Below, one piece after another: positions 7,149 to 15,143 of a DNA stretch of 28,751 nt. Below the pieces are notes generated by a model. The model saw only the letters and a program-made list of their open reading frames with translations. It did no database searches and was not told where the DNA came from. Numbering within the stretch: position 1 is the stretch's first letter; each line of letters opens with the position of its first letter. The translations under genes and the position numbers were made by a program. The stretch is from Deltaproteobacteria bacterium (GTDB lineage Bacteria > Desulfobacterota > Desulfuromonadia > Desulfuromonadales > Geopsychrobacteraceae): assembly GCA_009993495.1 (NCBI GenBank), contig JAACTI010000248.1, positions 1 to 28,751 on the forward strand. The letters are read 5' to 3'.

Positions 7149-8963
7149 ATGGGTTTCACGCTCAGAATCAAAGCCCTGACACACGCCTTTTCAGAATCGA
7201 GCTATCGCCTGCTTTTTCTTGCGGTGCTGGTTGGCATCGTTGCCGGCGGTGGTGCGCTGCTTTTTTATTTTGCCGCCAACGCAGTCGACCATCTGATGCT
7301 GGGGCAACTGGGAAACTATCAGCCCCCCCATGAAGGCAATCCCGCGGTCGCGGAGATGCCCTTTATCGACAATCTGGGCATGAATTATCGTTGGCTGCTG
7401 TTTTTACTTCCCGCGCTCGGCGGACTGGTGTCGGGCTGGCTGGTTTACACCTTTGCTCCGGAAGCCGAAGGTCATGGCACCGACGGCGTGCTTGAGGCCT
7501 TCCACCGCAAAGGCGGCGTCATTCGCGGTCGGGTGCCGATCATTAAAGCGATTGCCTCAATCGCCACCATCGGCACCGGCGGTTCCGCCGGGCGTGAAGG
7601 GCCCATCGCCCAAATCGGAGCGGGCTTCGGTTCCTTTATTGCCACCCGGCTCAAACTCTCAACCATGGATCGCCGCATTCTGCTTCTGGCGGGCATGGCG
7701 GGCGGGATCGGCGCCACCTTCCGTAGCCCCCTGGGCGGGGCACTCTTCGCCGTAGAGGTTTTATACCGCGACCCCGAATTTGAACACGAGGGGCTGATCC
7801 CCTGCATCATCTCTTCCATCGTTGCCTACAGCCTGTTCGGCGCCGTAACCGGCTGGGATCCCCTGCTGGCGACGCCACATTTTCGGTTTGACAACCCTTA
7901 TGAATTGCTGCTGTTCGGAGCGCTGGGATTAGCTTGCGCCCTCCTGGGGGTGGTCTATGTCAAGGTCTTTTATGGCCTGCGCGAGATCTTCAAGCGTCTG
8001 CCGCTTCCCAGCTGGCAAAAGCCCGCCATCGGCGGTCTGGGCCTCGGTTTGCTGGCCATGCTTGTGCCCCAGGTATTGGGGTCGGGCTACGGCTGGGTGC
8101 AGGCGGCACTCTACGGGAAGATGGCCCTGTGGGTGATGCTGATCATCGCCCTGGCGAAAATTCTGGCCACCAGTCTGACCATTTCTTCGGGTGGTTCCGG
8201 CGGGGTCTTTGCCCCGTCCCTGGTGATCGGCGCCATGCTGGGCGGGGCCTTCGGGGCCTCGGCGGATATTCTCTTCCCGGCCCTGACCCAAGATCCGCGG
8301 GCCTACGTACTCATCGGCATGGCAGGCTTCTTCGCCGGGGTTGCCAACGCGCCTATCGCCACCCTGATTATGGTGAGCGAACTGACCGGTAACTACGGCC
8401 TGCTCGCCCCGCTGATGCTGGTGTGCGTGGTGGCGATGCTGACGCGACGCAAAAACAGTATCTACGAAAAACAGCTGCCCGGACGCTTCGATTCTCCGGC
8501 TCATCTCGGCGATTATGTCATCGATGTTCTTGAGGGTCTGACCGTTGCTGACCTGGCCGACAAGGGGCGTGCGCCGGTGCTGGTGCCGGGGGGCATGACC
8601 CTGCCCAATATTCTGAATCTGATTTCGACCGCCAAGGGCGCTTATTATCCGGTGGTTAACCAGCAAGGCCTGATGACCGGCATTTTCTCGGTCACCGACA
8701 TTCGCCGCATCTTGAATGAAGATATTCCACCAGGATTGATTATCGCCCAGGATTTGGCGACCCAGACAGTGCTGACCGCACTGCCTGACGAGCCCCTGCC
8801 CCAGGTAATGAAGCGGTTGACCCTGAGGAATCTGGATGAAATTCCGGTCGTTGACCCCGCCGAACCGCGCCGCGTGCTCTACATGCTCTCACGCCGCAGC
8901 CTGCTCGCGCGTTACGCCGAGCAGATCGAAAAAACCCGCGAAGGCTTTCAGAGTCAAGGTTGA
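7149..8963 (+). CDS. ClC-family chloride channel/transporter with C-terminal CBS domains
   Basis: 604 residues. The first about 440 form the ClC membrane domain and the rest carries two CBS modules (roughly 455-510 and 525-590), which in relatives bind adenine nucleotides. The three ion-path motifs are visible: GHGTDG (108-113, replacing GSGIP), GREGP (148-152) with the gating glutamate Glu150, and GVFAP (352-356). The segment aligned with FIIEEM of E. coli ClC-ec1 reads FAVEVL (200-205), so the internal proton glutamate (Glu203 in ClC-ec1) is Val204 here, as in ClC channels. ATG at 7149 is used, with GGAG 13 bases upstream. Its end overlaps the convergent Fe-S protein gene by 10 bases. Confidence 0.93.
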   Translation: MGFTLRIKALTHAFSESSYRLLFLAVLVGIVAGGGALLFYFAANAVDHLMLGQLGNYQPPHEGNPAVAEMPFIDNLGMNYRWLLFLLPALGGLVSGWLVYTFAPEAEGHGTDGVLEAFHRKGGVIRGRVPIIKAIASIATIGTGGSAGREGPIAQIGAGFGSFIATRLKLSTMDRRILLLAGMAGGIGATFRSPLGGALFAVEVLYRDPEFEHEGLIPCIISSIVAYSLFGAVTGWDPLLATPHFRFDNPYELLLFGALGLACALLGVVYVKVFYGLREIFKRLPLPSWQKPAIGGLGLGLLAMLVPQVLGSGYGWVQAALYGKMALWVMLIIALAKILATSLTISSGGSGGVFAPSLVIGAMLGGAFGASADILFPALTQDPRAYVLIGMAGFFAGVANAPIATLIMVSELTGNYGLLAPLMLVCVVAMLTRRKNSIYEKQLPGRFDSPAHLGDYVIDVLEGLTVADLADKGRAPVLVPGGMTLPNILNLISTAKGAYYPVVNQQGLMTGIFSVTDIRRILNEDIPPGLIIAQDLATQTVLTALPDEPLPQVMKRLTLRNLDEIPVVDPAEPRRVLYMLSRRSLLARYAEQIEKTREGFQSQG

Positions 8964-9820
8964 AGGGGAATTTTCGCTTCGCAGGGGATGCCCACCTGGC
9001 ACAAACCACAAGGTGTGGCCTGGGTACCGAAACGTTTTTGCGCATAGGGCGCGGTGGTTTCACGGATATATTTCCGGCATTTATCTTTGTCGTGCCCGGC
9101 GGCGCTGATGGCCCCCGCCGGGCAGCGTTTTATACAGGCCCCACAGGTTCCGCGGGCAAACCACAGACACCAATCCTGATGACCGGTGTAAGCGCGCCGA
9201 CTGGCGGGCAGATCCATGCGCGCCACTACCGAACCGATGCGCACGGCCTTGCCCTGGGGGGTAATCAAACCATCACTCAAACCAAAGGTACCGAGACCGG
9301 CAACGTGGGCCGTATGACGTTCCGACCAGTTTGAGGCGATACCGAAACGTTCAGAGCGCTGATAATCAAAGGCAGCCAGTCGTTCAGGCGCCAGCGCCGC
9401 AAAGCCCTTTTTCTTCAACGCCTCCGCCAGATACCGCCGCAAGGAGCAGTTAAAACCCTCGCCGAAATCGCGTGAGCGCGCCCAGCGCTCGGCAGGTAAC
9501 TGCGTGCACGCTTTCTGATCAGCCCGCGTCCGGGCAGTTTGCGGCAATATCCAGCTGATCACACTTAATTCAGCGGCAGTCACGGGCGTTTCCGGAAAGG
9601 CCAGGGCAAAGGCCTTCGCCGGGGGCCAGTAAAAAGGCGCCAAATCATGGGCATAGCGGGCAAACAGCGGATCGTCCCCGCGCGAAAAACCAACCAGGGG
9701 CCGCTCCCAGGCTTTTTCACCCGTGCCATTCTGCAGACTGTTTTCCGAACTCTGCGCCCAGAAATCTTCCACCAGGCGTAAAACCAGCGCCGCATTCTTT
9801 TCGCATTGAGACTCAACCAT
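8954..9820 (-). CDS. QueG-like 4Fe-4S cluster protein
   Basis: 288 residues from the ATG at 9820, which has GGAG six bases upstream. The middle (GIASNWSERHTAHVAGLGTFG..., VRIGSVVARMDLP) is the fold shared with epoxyqueuosine reductase and related corrinoid/Fe-S proteins. The C terminus carries cysteines for two clusters: CLWFARGTCGACIKRCP and, near the end, CGLCQVGIPC. It is clearly shorter than true QueG (about 350-380 residues) and its first cluster motif is spaced differently (C-x7-C-x2-C-x3-C), so automatic annotation as queG would be risky. Substrate unknown. It ends head-on against the ClC gene and is 18 bases downstream of darP on the same strand as read from darP's stop, so the two are likely co-transcribed. 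Confidence 0.75.
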   Translation of the reverse strand: MVESQCEKNAALVLRLVEDFWAQSSENSLQNGTGEKAWERPLVGFSRGDDPLFARYAHDLAPFYWPPAKAFALAFPETPVTAAELSVISWILPQTARTRADQKACTQLPAERWARSRDFGEGFNCSLRRYLAEALKKKGFAALAPERLAAFDYQRSERFGIASNWSERHTAHVAGLGTFGLSDGLITPQGKAVRIGSVVARMDLPASRRAYTGHQDWCLWFARGTCGACIKRCPAGAISAAGHDKDKCRKYIRETTAPYAQKRFGTQATPCGLCQVGIPCEAKIPLQP

Positions 9821-9848
9821 GCTGGGCTCCAATTCTTAGGTGCAAGGC

Positions 9849-10358
9849 TCAGTCAGCCCCTTCGGCCAGTTCGCGTAAGCGCTTGAAAATTTCACGCGAG
9901 GCACGCTTGTCGCCGTGAGTATGAACCGAGCGCGCCAGGCGCGAAATAACGCCTCGATCAATGGCAGGCCAAAGCGCAATCATCTCGTCAAAAGCTGCCG
10001 CAAAAGTCTGCGGGTCACAGAGGCGATCACGAATATCTTCCAGTTGATGAAACTGCCGCTTTTCGCCGCCGCGCACCTGATCGATTTCCTCCAGCATTTC
10101 CAGCGCAACCCTCACCTGTTCTTCACGCTGGCGCAGCAGACTGGCCAGATGCTTGACCTGACGTTTGTGCGAACCTCGGCCATCGGTAGCGCGGGCGGTT
10201 TCAACCTCAGCCGCAACCACGGCATCCAACGGTAAACGTGCAAACTGGCTTAAAGGCAATTCGACCAGGCGATGCGCTAGCGTTTCGACATCCTTGGCAA
10301 GCTTTTTTCGTTTGGTTTTGCTCAGGGGCAGATCGTCTGACAGCGCTGCTTCTTCCAT
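9849..10358 (-). CDS. darP: ribosome-associated protein DarP (YjgA, DUF615)
   Basis: 169 residues, all helical and highly charged. DarP binds assembling 50S subunits and aids late maturation in E. coli. Matching landmarks: SKTKRKKLAKDVETLAHRL near the start, LASLLRQREEQVRVALEML in the middle, FHQLEDIRDRL, LWPAIDRGVISRLAR, and the C-terminal SREIFKRLRELAE. The frame begins at 10370, but the second ATG at 10358 has GGAG at a 6-base spacing and is preferred. It diverges from the HD-domain gene across a 121-base promoter region. Confidence 0.9.
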   Translation of the reverse strand: MEEAALSDDLPLSKTKRKKLAKDVETLAHRLVELPLSQFARLPLDAVVAAEVETARATDGRGSHKRQVKHLASLLRQREEQVRVALEMLEEIDQVRGGEKRQFHQLEDIRDRLCDPQTFAAAFDEMIALWPAIDRGVISRLARSVHTHGDKRASREIFKRLRELAEGAD

Positions 10359-10422
10359 GAAATTCTCCATTGATTTAAACCGTATTTATTCAAAGATTTC
10401 AGTCTATCACGATCGTTACCGG

Positions 10423-10452
10423 TTGTTACAGTCATTGTCGTTCTGCTATGAT
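10423..10452 (+). promoter_or_regulatory. predicted promoter of the HD-hydrolase/larB unit
   Basis: TTGTTA at 10423-10428, 18-base spacer, TATGAT at 10447-10452 preceded by TGC, an extended -10 form. The start site would be near 10459, about 20 bases before the ATG. Confidence 0.5.
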
Positions 10453-10479
10453 CCAGCCTCAAACGATGGGAGGAAAACC

Positions 10480-11046
10480 ATGACAACCGGCATAACCCGT
10501 ACCCACGCCCTTGAACTGCTCCACCAGCATCTGCAAACCCCCGGAATGATCAAACACAGTCTCGCTAGCGAAGCGGTGATGCGCGCCCTGGCGCGGCACC
10601 TGGGGGAAGACGAAGACCAGTGGGGCATGGCCGGGCTGCTGCATGATATTGATGCCGAAGCAACGGCCAACGATATGGCGGCGCACACCCACCAGGCGAT
10701 TCGTCTGCTGGAACAGGAAGGCGTCGACCCGCTGATTATCGACGCTATCGCCATGCACAACGCCGAAGCCCACCAGAAAGAGCGCAGCACCAGATTTCAT
10801 CACGCTCTGGCCGCCGGGGAGACCATCACCGGGCTGATTACGGCCACGGCGCTGGTTTATCCCGACCAGAAAATTGCCAGCGTCAAACCCAAATCCGTGC
10901 GCAAGCGTATCAAGGAAAAAGCCTTTGCCGCCGGCGCCAACCGCGCAACCATTGCCGAATGTGAATTGATTGGCTTTGCCTTGCCCGATTTCTGTGATCT
11001 GTGCTTGGCGGCGATGCAGGACATTGCCCATGAACTGGGCCTTTGA
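10480..11046 (+). CDS. HD-domain metal-dependent hydrolase
   Basis: 188 residues from the ATG at 10480, preceded by GGGAGG (10468-10473). An upstream extension of the frame overlaps darP and is ignored. HD-superfamily ligands are seen: His in KHSLASEAVMRAL, the HD pair in GLLHDIDAEAT and a later His in AIAMHNAEAH. Such single-domain proteins are phosphohydrolases of unknown or nucleotide substrates. The C-terminal helix has KPKSVRKRIKEKAFA, a conserved feature of this HD subgroup. Its stop lies two bases before the larB ATG, so the two are translationally coupled; whether it functions with LarB is unknown. Confidence 0.85.
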   Translation: MTTGITRTHALELLHQHLQTPGMIKHSLASEAVMRALARHLGEDEDQWGMAGLLHDIDAEATANDMAAHTHQAIRLLEQEGVDPLIIDAIAMHNAEAHQKERSTRFHHALAAGETITGLITATALVYPDQKIASVKPKSVRKRIKEKAFAAGANRATIAECELIGFALPDFCDLCLAAMQDIAHELGL

Positions 11047-11048
11047 TC

Positions 11049-11801
<753 letters not shown>

Positions 11802-11825
11802 TTTAATTAGCACCAATCTCCCGCT

Positions 11826-12029
11826 GAGGAAAGATTCCTCGTCAAGACGGATAATTTTGTCTTGCACCTCCCCTTAGGGTTAAGGGGAGGCTGGGTGGGG
11901 TTACGCTGGCAGGAACTGCCATGTGTTTCAGAACACCCGCAAAGCTCTAACTCCCCCGGCCCCTTCTTCATCATAAGCGGGGGTGAAAATTTGCGCATTG
12001 CTTAGCGTTGGTGAGTTTTTTACAACGCC
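11826..12029. repeat. hairpin-dense intergenic block between convergent genes
   Basis: Seven inverted repeats follow each other in about 200 bases. (1) GAGGAA/TTCCTC 11826-11840. (2) CAAGAC/GTCTTG 11843-11864. (3) CCTCCCCTTA/TAAGGGGAGG 11867-11890, 10 bp perfect. (4) GGCAG/CTGCC 11908-11920. (5) GTGTT/AACAC 11923-11936. (6) CCCCC/GGGGG 11953-11983, long loop. (7) GCGTTG/CAACGC 12005-12028. None ends in a clean T-tract except a TTTTTT within the loop of (7). The last one overlaps the motif shared with 5372-5391. It may serve as bidirectional termination, or be a decayed repetitive element. No gene is seen. Confidence 0.55.
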
Positions 12030-12030
12030 G

Positions 12031-12498
12031 TCAGCTTTTAAGAATATTGATGCACAGACAGTCGGCAGTCGCAAAGGTGGTTCCATTGGCATCAAGGATC
12101 CGCCCCTTGACCTTAACTTTGCGCCCTTCGACGGACACAATTTCGGTTTCGACCTGCATCACAGTTTCAATCGGCAGCATCTGGCTGAAATGAATGTTCA
12201 GCCGCCCGACGACTATGGGATGGCCCGCCGCCCAGGCGGCAAGACCCAGAACCTCATCGAGCACCGCCGCCATGGAACCCCCATGGGCATGGCCGGGCGG
12301 GCCTTCAGTTTCAGGGCCGAACCAGACCCGCGCCATCAGCGCCTTTTGCTGATCACGATAATAACGCACACGAAAACGCTGCCCCTGGGGGTCGCCCGAG
12401 ACAAAACGCAGAGAATTTCCGACCAGTGACGGCGCGTCAAACGCCGTCCAATCAGCTTCGCCCTCCAGATCAAACGGCGCACTTTGAGCAGATGGCAT
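12031..12498 (-). CDS. PaaI-type hotdog-fold thioesterase
   Basis: 155 residues. The hotdog-fold signature is visible: GPPGHAHGGSMAAVLDEVLG (residues about 67-86), in which HGG...D/E forms the catalytic area of acyl-CoA thioesterases of the PaaI/DUF4442 type. VVGRLNIHFSQMLPIETVMQVETEI is the second conserved half, and ATADCLCINI the last strand. ATG at 12498 has AGGG about eight bases upstream. The substrate acyl-CoA cannot be deduced. Neighbours are not metabolically related; the 166 bases between it and glpK contain no convincing gene. Confidence 0.85.
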   Translation of the reverse strand: MPSAQSAPFDLEGEADWTAFDAPSLVGNSLRFVSGDPQGQRFRVRYYRDQQKALMARVWFGPETEGPPGHAHGGSMAAVLDEVLGLAAWAAGHPIVVGRLNIHFSQMLPIETVMQVETEIVSVEGRKVKVKGRILDANGTTFATADCLCINILKS

Positions 12499-12664
12499 AA
12501 TGCTTACCCTTTCATAAAAGATAATTTTTCAACAACCTTAGATCCCCCAAAAAGACAAATGAGAGTCAATGGCATCTCGCAAGTATTTTGATTATAAAGG
12601 ATCTATGGACAGAAAAAAGGCTGAAGAGTTCCTCGTAAAAGATACTTTCTCACTCTGCAGGCGA

Positions 12665-14152
12665 TTAATTGGAAAGGACTTTTTTAACCGCCTTCTGCCA
12701 ACCGGCCAGCAGGTCCTGGCGGTGCGTAGCCGCCATCTGCGGCGCAAAATTGGCATCGCGCTGCCAGTGTTCTGCCACCTCTTCCAGTGAGTCGTAGAGC
12801 CCGCACTGCACGCCAGCCAGATAGGCTGCACCCAGGGCGGTGGTTTCGGTGACAAGGGGGCGCTCGACCTGCAAGTTGAGAACATCGGCGAGAAATTGCA
12901 AAAACCAGTTATTGGCGACCATACCGCCATCGACGCGCAGGGTCTTAAGCGGGGTGCCGCTGTCTTTGCCCATCGCCGCCATCAGGTCACAAGTCTGGTA
13001 GGCCACCGATTCGAGGGTCGCACGCACAATTTCGGCGATACCGGTATCGCGGGTCAGGCCAAAGATTGCCCCGCGTGCGTTGGGATCCCAGTGAGGCGCG
13101 CCGAGGCCGGTGAAGGCCGGAACCAGATAAACCCCATGGTTCGATTCAAGTTTTTGCGCAATCTCCTCAACTTCGGGCGCGGCGCGGATCAACTTGAGAC
13201 CATCGCGGATCCACTGTACCGCCGCACCGGCAACAAAGATCGAGCCCTCAAGAGCATAGGTTGTTTGGCCCTTCACCCGGTAAGCCACGGTCGTCAGCAG
13301 ACGATTTTTTGAGGCGACCGCTTGATCACCGGTGTTCATCAGCACAAAGCAGCCGGTGCCATAGGTGCTCTTGATCATGCCTGGCGCGAAGCAGGCCTGA
13401 CCAATGGCCGCAGCCTGCTGATCGCCAGCGACCCCGCCAATGGGTAATTGTTGGGCAAACAGGCCCGCTGCCGTTGTCCCATAGTCGGCGATGCTGTCAC
13501 GCACTTCGGGTAAGACCTGAAGCGGGATATCAAACACTGCAAGCAGTTCTTTATCCCACTGTTGTTGATGGATATTAAACAGCAGAGTGCGCGAGGCATT
13601 GGTCGCGTCGGTAGCATGAACTTTCCCGCCCGTCAAACGCCAGATCAGGTAAGTATCCACGGTGCCAAAGGCCAGCTCACCGCGCTCGGCTCCGGCGCGT
13701 GCGCCGTCAACCTGTTCCAGGATCCAGCGTAGCTTGGTGGCAGAAAAATACGGATCAAGCAGCAGCCCGGCGTTTTGCGCCGCCAGGGGCTCATGCCCGA
13801 GTTTTTTTAATTGCGCACAAGAGTCCGCCGTACGCCGATCTTGCCAGACAATGGCATTATAAATCGCCCTGCCCGATTGACGCTCCCAGACCACCGTCGT
13901 CTCACGCTGATTGGTGATGCCGATACCCACGACAGTGAGACCCTGCTGTTGGGCTTGCGTCAAGACATGGCGGCAAACCTTGAGCACCGACTGCCAAATT
14001 TCTTCGGGGTCATGTTCAACCCAGCCGTCGTGGGGAAAATACTGGCGGAACTCCTGCTGCGCCTGGGCGACACACCGACCACTGCGGTCAAAAATCATCG
14101 CCCGTGAGCTGGTCGTGCCCTGGTCGATCGCGAGAATATGGGCTGTGTTCAT
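12665..14152 (-). CDS. glpK: glycerol kinase
   Basis: 495 residues, the usual length. It converts glycerol and ATP to sn-glycerol-3-phosphate, trapping glycerol inside the cell. FGGY-kinase features in order: LAIDQGTTSSRAMIFD at the N terminus (phosphate loop 1), WQDRRT, FGTVDTYLIWRLTGG, GVAGDQQAA, YALEGSIFVAGAAVQWIRD, GLGAPHWDPNARG and RVDGGMVANNWFLQF (adenosine/phosphate 2). The ATG at 14152 has a strong AGGAGAG six bases upstream; the longer frame to 14215 runs into the operator and is dismissed. It is transcribed away from glpR from a consensus promoter overlapped by a likely GlpR site. Confidence 0.97.
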   Translation of the reverse strand: MNTAHILAIDQGTTSSRAMIFDRSGRCVAQAQQEFRQYFPHDGWVEHDPEEIWQSVLKVCRHVLTQAQQQGLTVVGIGITNQRETTVVWERQSGRAIYNAIVWQDRRTADSCAQLKKLGHEPLAAQNAGLLLDPYFSATKLRWILEQVDGARAGAERGELAFGTVDTYLIWRLTGGKVHATDATNASRTLLFNIHQQQWDKELLAVFDIPLQVLPEVRDSIADYGTTAAGLFAQQLPIGGVAGDQQAAAIGQACFAPGMIKSTYGTGCFVLMNTGDQAVASKNRLLTTVAYRVKGQTTYALEGSIFVAGAAVQWIRDGLKLIRAAPEVEEIAQKLESNHGVYLVPAFTGLGAPHWDPNARGAIFGLTRDTGIAEIVRATLESVAYQTCDLMAAMGKDSGTPLKTLRVDGGMVANNWFLQFLADVLNLQVERPLVTETTALGAAYLAGVQCGLYDSLEEVAEHWQRDANFAPQMAATHRQDLLAGWQKAVKKVLSN

Positions 14153-14203
14153 CGGTTTCTCTCCTGTCTTGACCACCCGAATGGCATGGCTCCGCTTTTT
14201 CTT

Positions 14204-14236
14204 AAACGAAAGCATTTTCTTTCAAAATGTTCGTTT
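14204..14236. promoter_or_regulatory. probable GlpR operator at the glpK start site
   Basis: Inverted repeat: AAACGAAAGCATTTT (14204-14218), 5-base centre, AAAATGTTCGTTT (14224-14236), with one base inserted in the left arm. The half sites AACGAA / TTCGTT resemble DeoR/GlpR-type recognition sequences (TCG-rich arms flanked by A/T). Its position covers +1 to about +35 of the glpK transcript, as expected for a repressor. Confidence 0.55.
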
Positions 14237-14240
14237 GTGA

Positions 14241-14269
14241 AAAATAAGTGTTGCGTTTCTCCCTGTCAA
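14241..14269 (-). promoter_or_regulatory. predicted consensus promoter of glpK
   Basis: On the minus strand: TTGACA (14269-14264), exactly 17 bases, TATTTT (14246-14241). Initiation would fall near 14235, inside the inverted repeat described as GlpR operator. The leader before the glpK ATG is about 80 bases. Confidence 0.75.
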
Positions 14270-14286
14270 TAGGGTAAATCTCTCTT

Positions 14287-14301
14287 TATCGAATATCGTT
14301 C
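14287..14301. promoter_or_regulatory. second candidate GlpR site, upstream of glpR
   Basis: TATCGAATATCGTTC contains two TATCG(A/T)(A/T) units seven bases apart and resembles the E. coli GlpR box (TCG-N4-CGA), but with one extra central base. It is 35 bases before the glpR start. A weak glpR promoter, TTGCGT 14251-14256 and GTAAAT 14274-14279 with a 17-base spacer, would place it near +1. Confidence 0.35.
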
Positions 14302-14336
14302 TATTTTGCTCCGACATCCCGTTCTTGTGGCGAAAC

Positions 14337-15125
14337 ATGATGAATCAACGCCAAAAAGAAATCGTGCTTCTGGTTCAGCAACAGGGCTTTGCCTCCATTG
14401 AAACTCTGGCGCAAAACTTCAACGTCACCCCACAAACCATCCGCCGCGACATCAACACGCTGTGCAAACAAAATCTTTTGACCCGTTATCATGGTGGCGC
14501 CGGCTTGTCTTCAAGCATCGAAAATGTGGCATATGCCACCCGTCAGGTCTTAAATCTTGAGGCCAAGCGTGTCATAGCTCAAATGACCGCACGCCAGATT
14601 CCCGACCGCGCCTCAATTTTCATCAATATTGGCACCACCACCGAAGAAATTGCCCGGGCGCTGCAAAACCACAGCAACCTCCGCATTATCACCAACAATT
14701 TGAACGTCGCGGCAATATTACGCGCCAACCCGAGTTTTGAAATTATTATAGCAGGTGGCGCCGTGCGTCAGCGCGACGGCGGGATTACCGGCGAGGCAAC
14801 CATCGATTTCATTCGTCAGTTCAAGGTCGATTTTGGCATCATTGGTATCTCCTGTATCGACGAAGAGGGCAACCTGCTCGATTTTGACTACCACGAAGTA
14901 CGCGTCACCCAGGCAATTATCGAAAACTCTCGCCAGGTTTTTCTGGCGGCCGACCATAGTAAATTTGAACGTCGCGCCATGATCCGCCTGGGCCATATTT
15001 CACAGGTTGATGCCTTTTTCACCGATCGGCAACCCCCGGCGCAAATCATTACTCTACTGCACGAAGCAAACGCCATTCTGCACAGTGCTGATCACCCATC
15101 TCAACCGGTTGCAGCGTCGAGCTGA
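14337..15125 (+). CDS. glpR: DeoR-family repressor of glycerol metabolism
   Basis: 262 residues, close to E. coli GlpR along its whole length. The helix-turn-helix is VTPQTIRRDINTLCKQNLLTRYHGGA (about 29-54). The C-terminal sugar-phosphate-sensing domain has NIGTTTEEIA, ITNNLNVA, GGAVRQRDGGITGEATIDFI and DFDYHEVRVTQAIIENS, matching the glycerol-3-phosphate binding regions of GlpR. It should repress the glp genes and release on binding glycerol-3-phosphate. Two adjacent ATG codons (14337, 14340) are possible; neither has a strong ribosome site, in keeping with low regulator synthesis. It heads the transporter operon, 18 bases before glpS. Confidence 0.93.
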   Translation: MMNQRQKEIVLLVQQQGFASIETLAQNFNVTPQTIRRDINTLCKQNLLTRYHGGAGLSSSIENVAYATRQVLNLEAKRVIAQMTARQIPDRASIFINIGTTTEEIARALQNHSNLRIITNNLNVAAILRANPSFEIIIAGGAVRQRDGGITGEATIDFIRQFKVDFGIIGISCIDEEGNLLDFDYHEVRVTQAIIENSRQVFLAADHSKFERRAMIRLGHISQVDAFFTDRQPPAQIITLLHEANAILHSADHPSQPVAASS

Positions 15126-15143
15126 ACAAGGAAAAACCAGAAT

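Noticed and set aside
8954..9820. Direct assignment as queG
   Set aside because: Too short, and the cysteine spacing differs from epoxyqueuosine reductase; only a QueG-like label is supported.
11867..11890. Simple intrinsic terminator for larB
   Set aside because: The 10-bp stem is perfect but no T-tract follows on either strand, so it is reported as part of the hairpin block.
12569..12790. Short frame in the gap between the thioesterase gene and glpK
   Set aside because: Two thirds of it overlap glpK antisense, it lacks a ribosome site, and the product has no recognisable feature.
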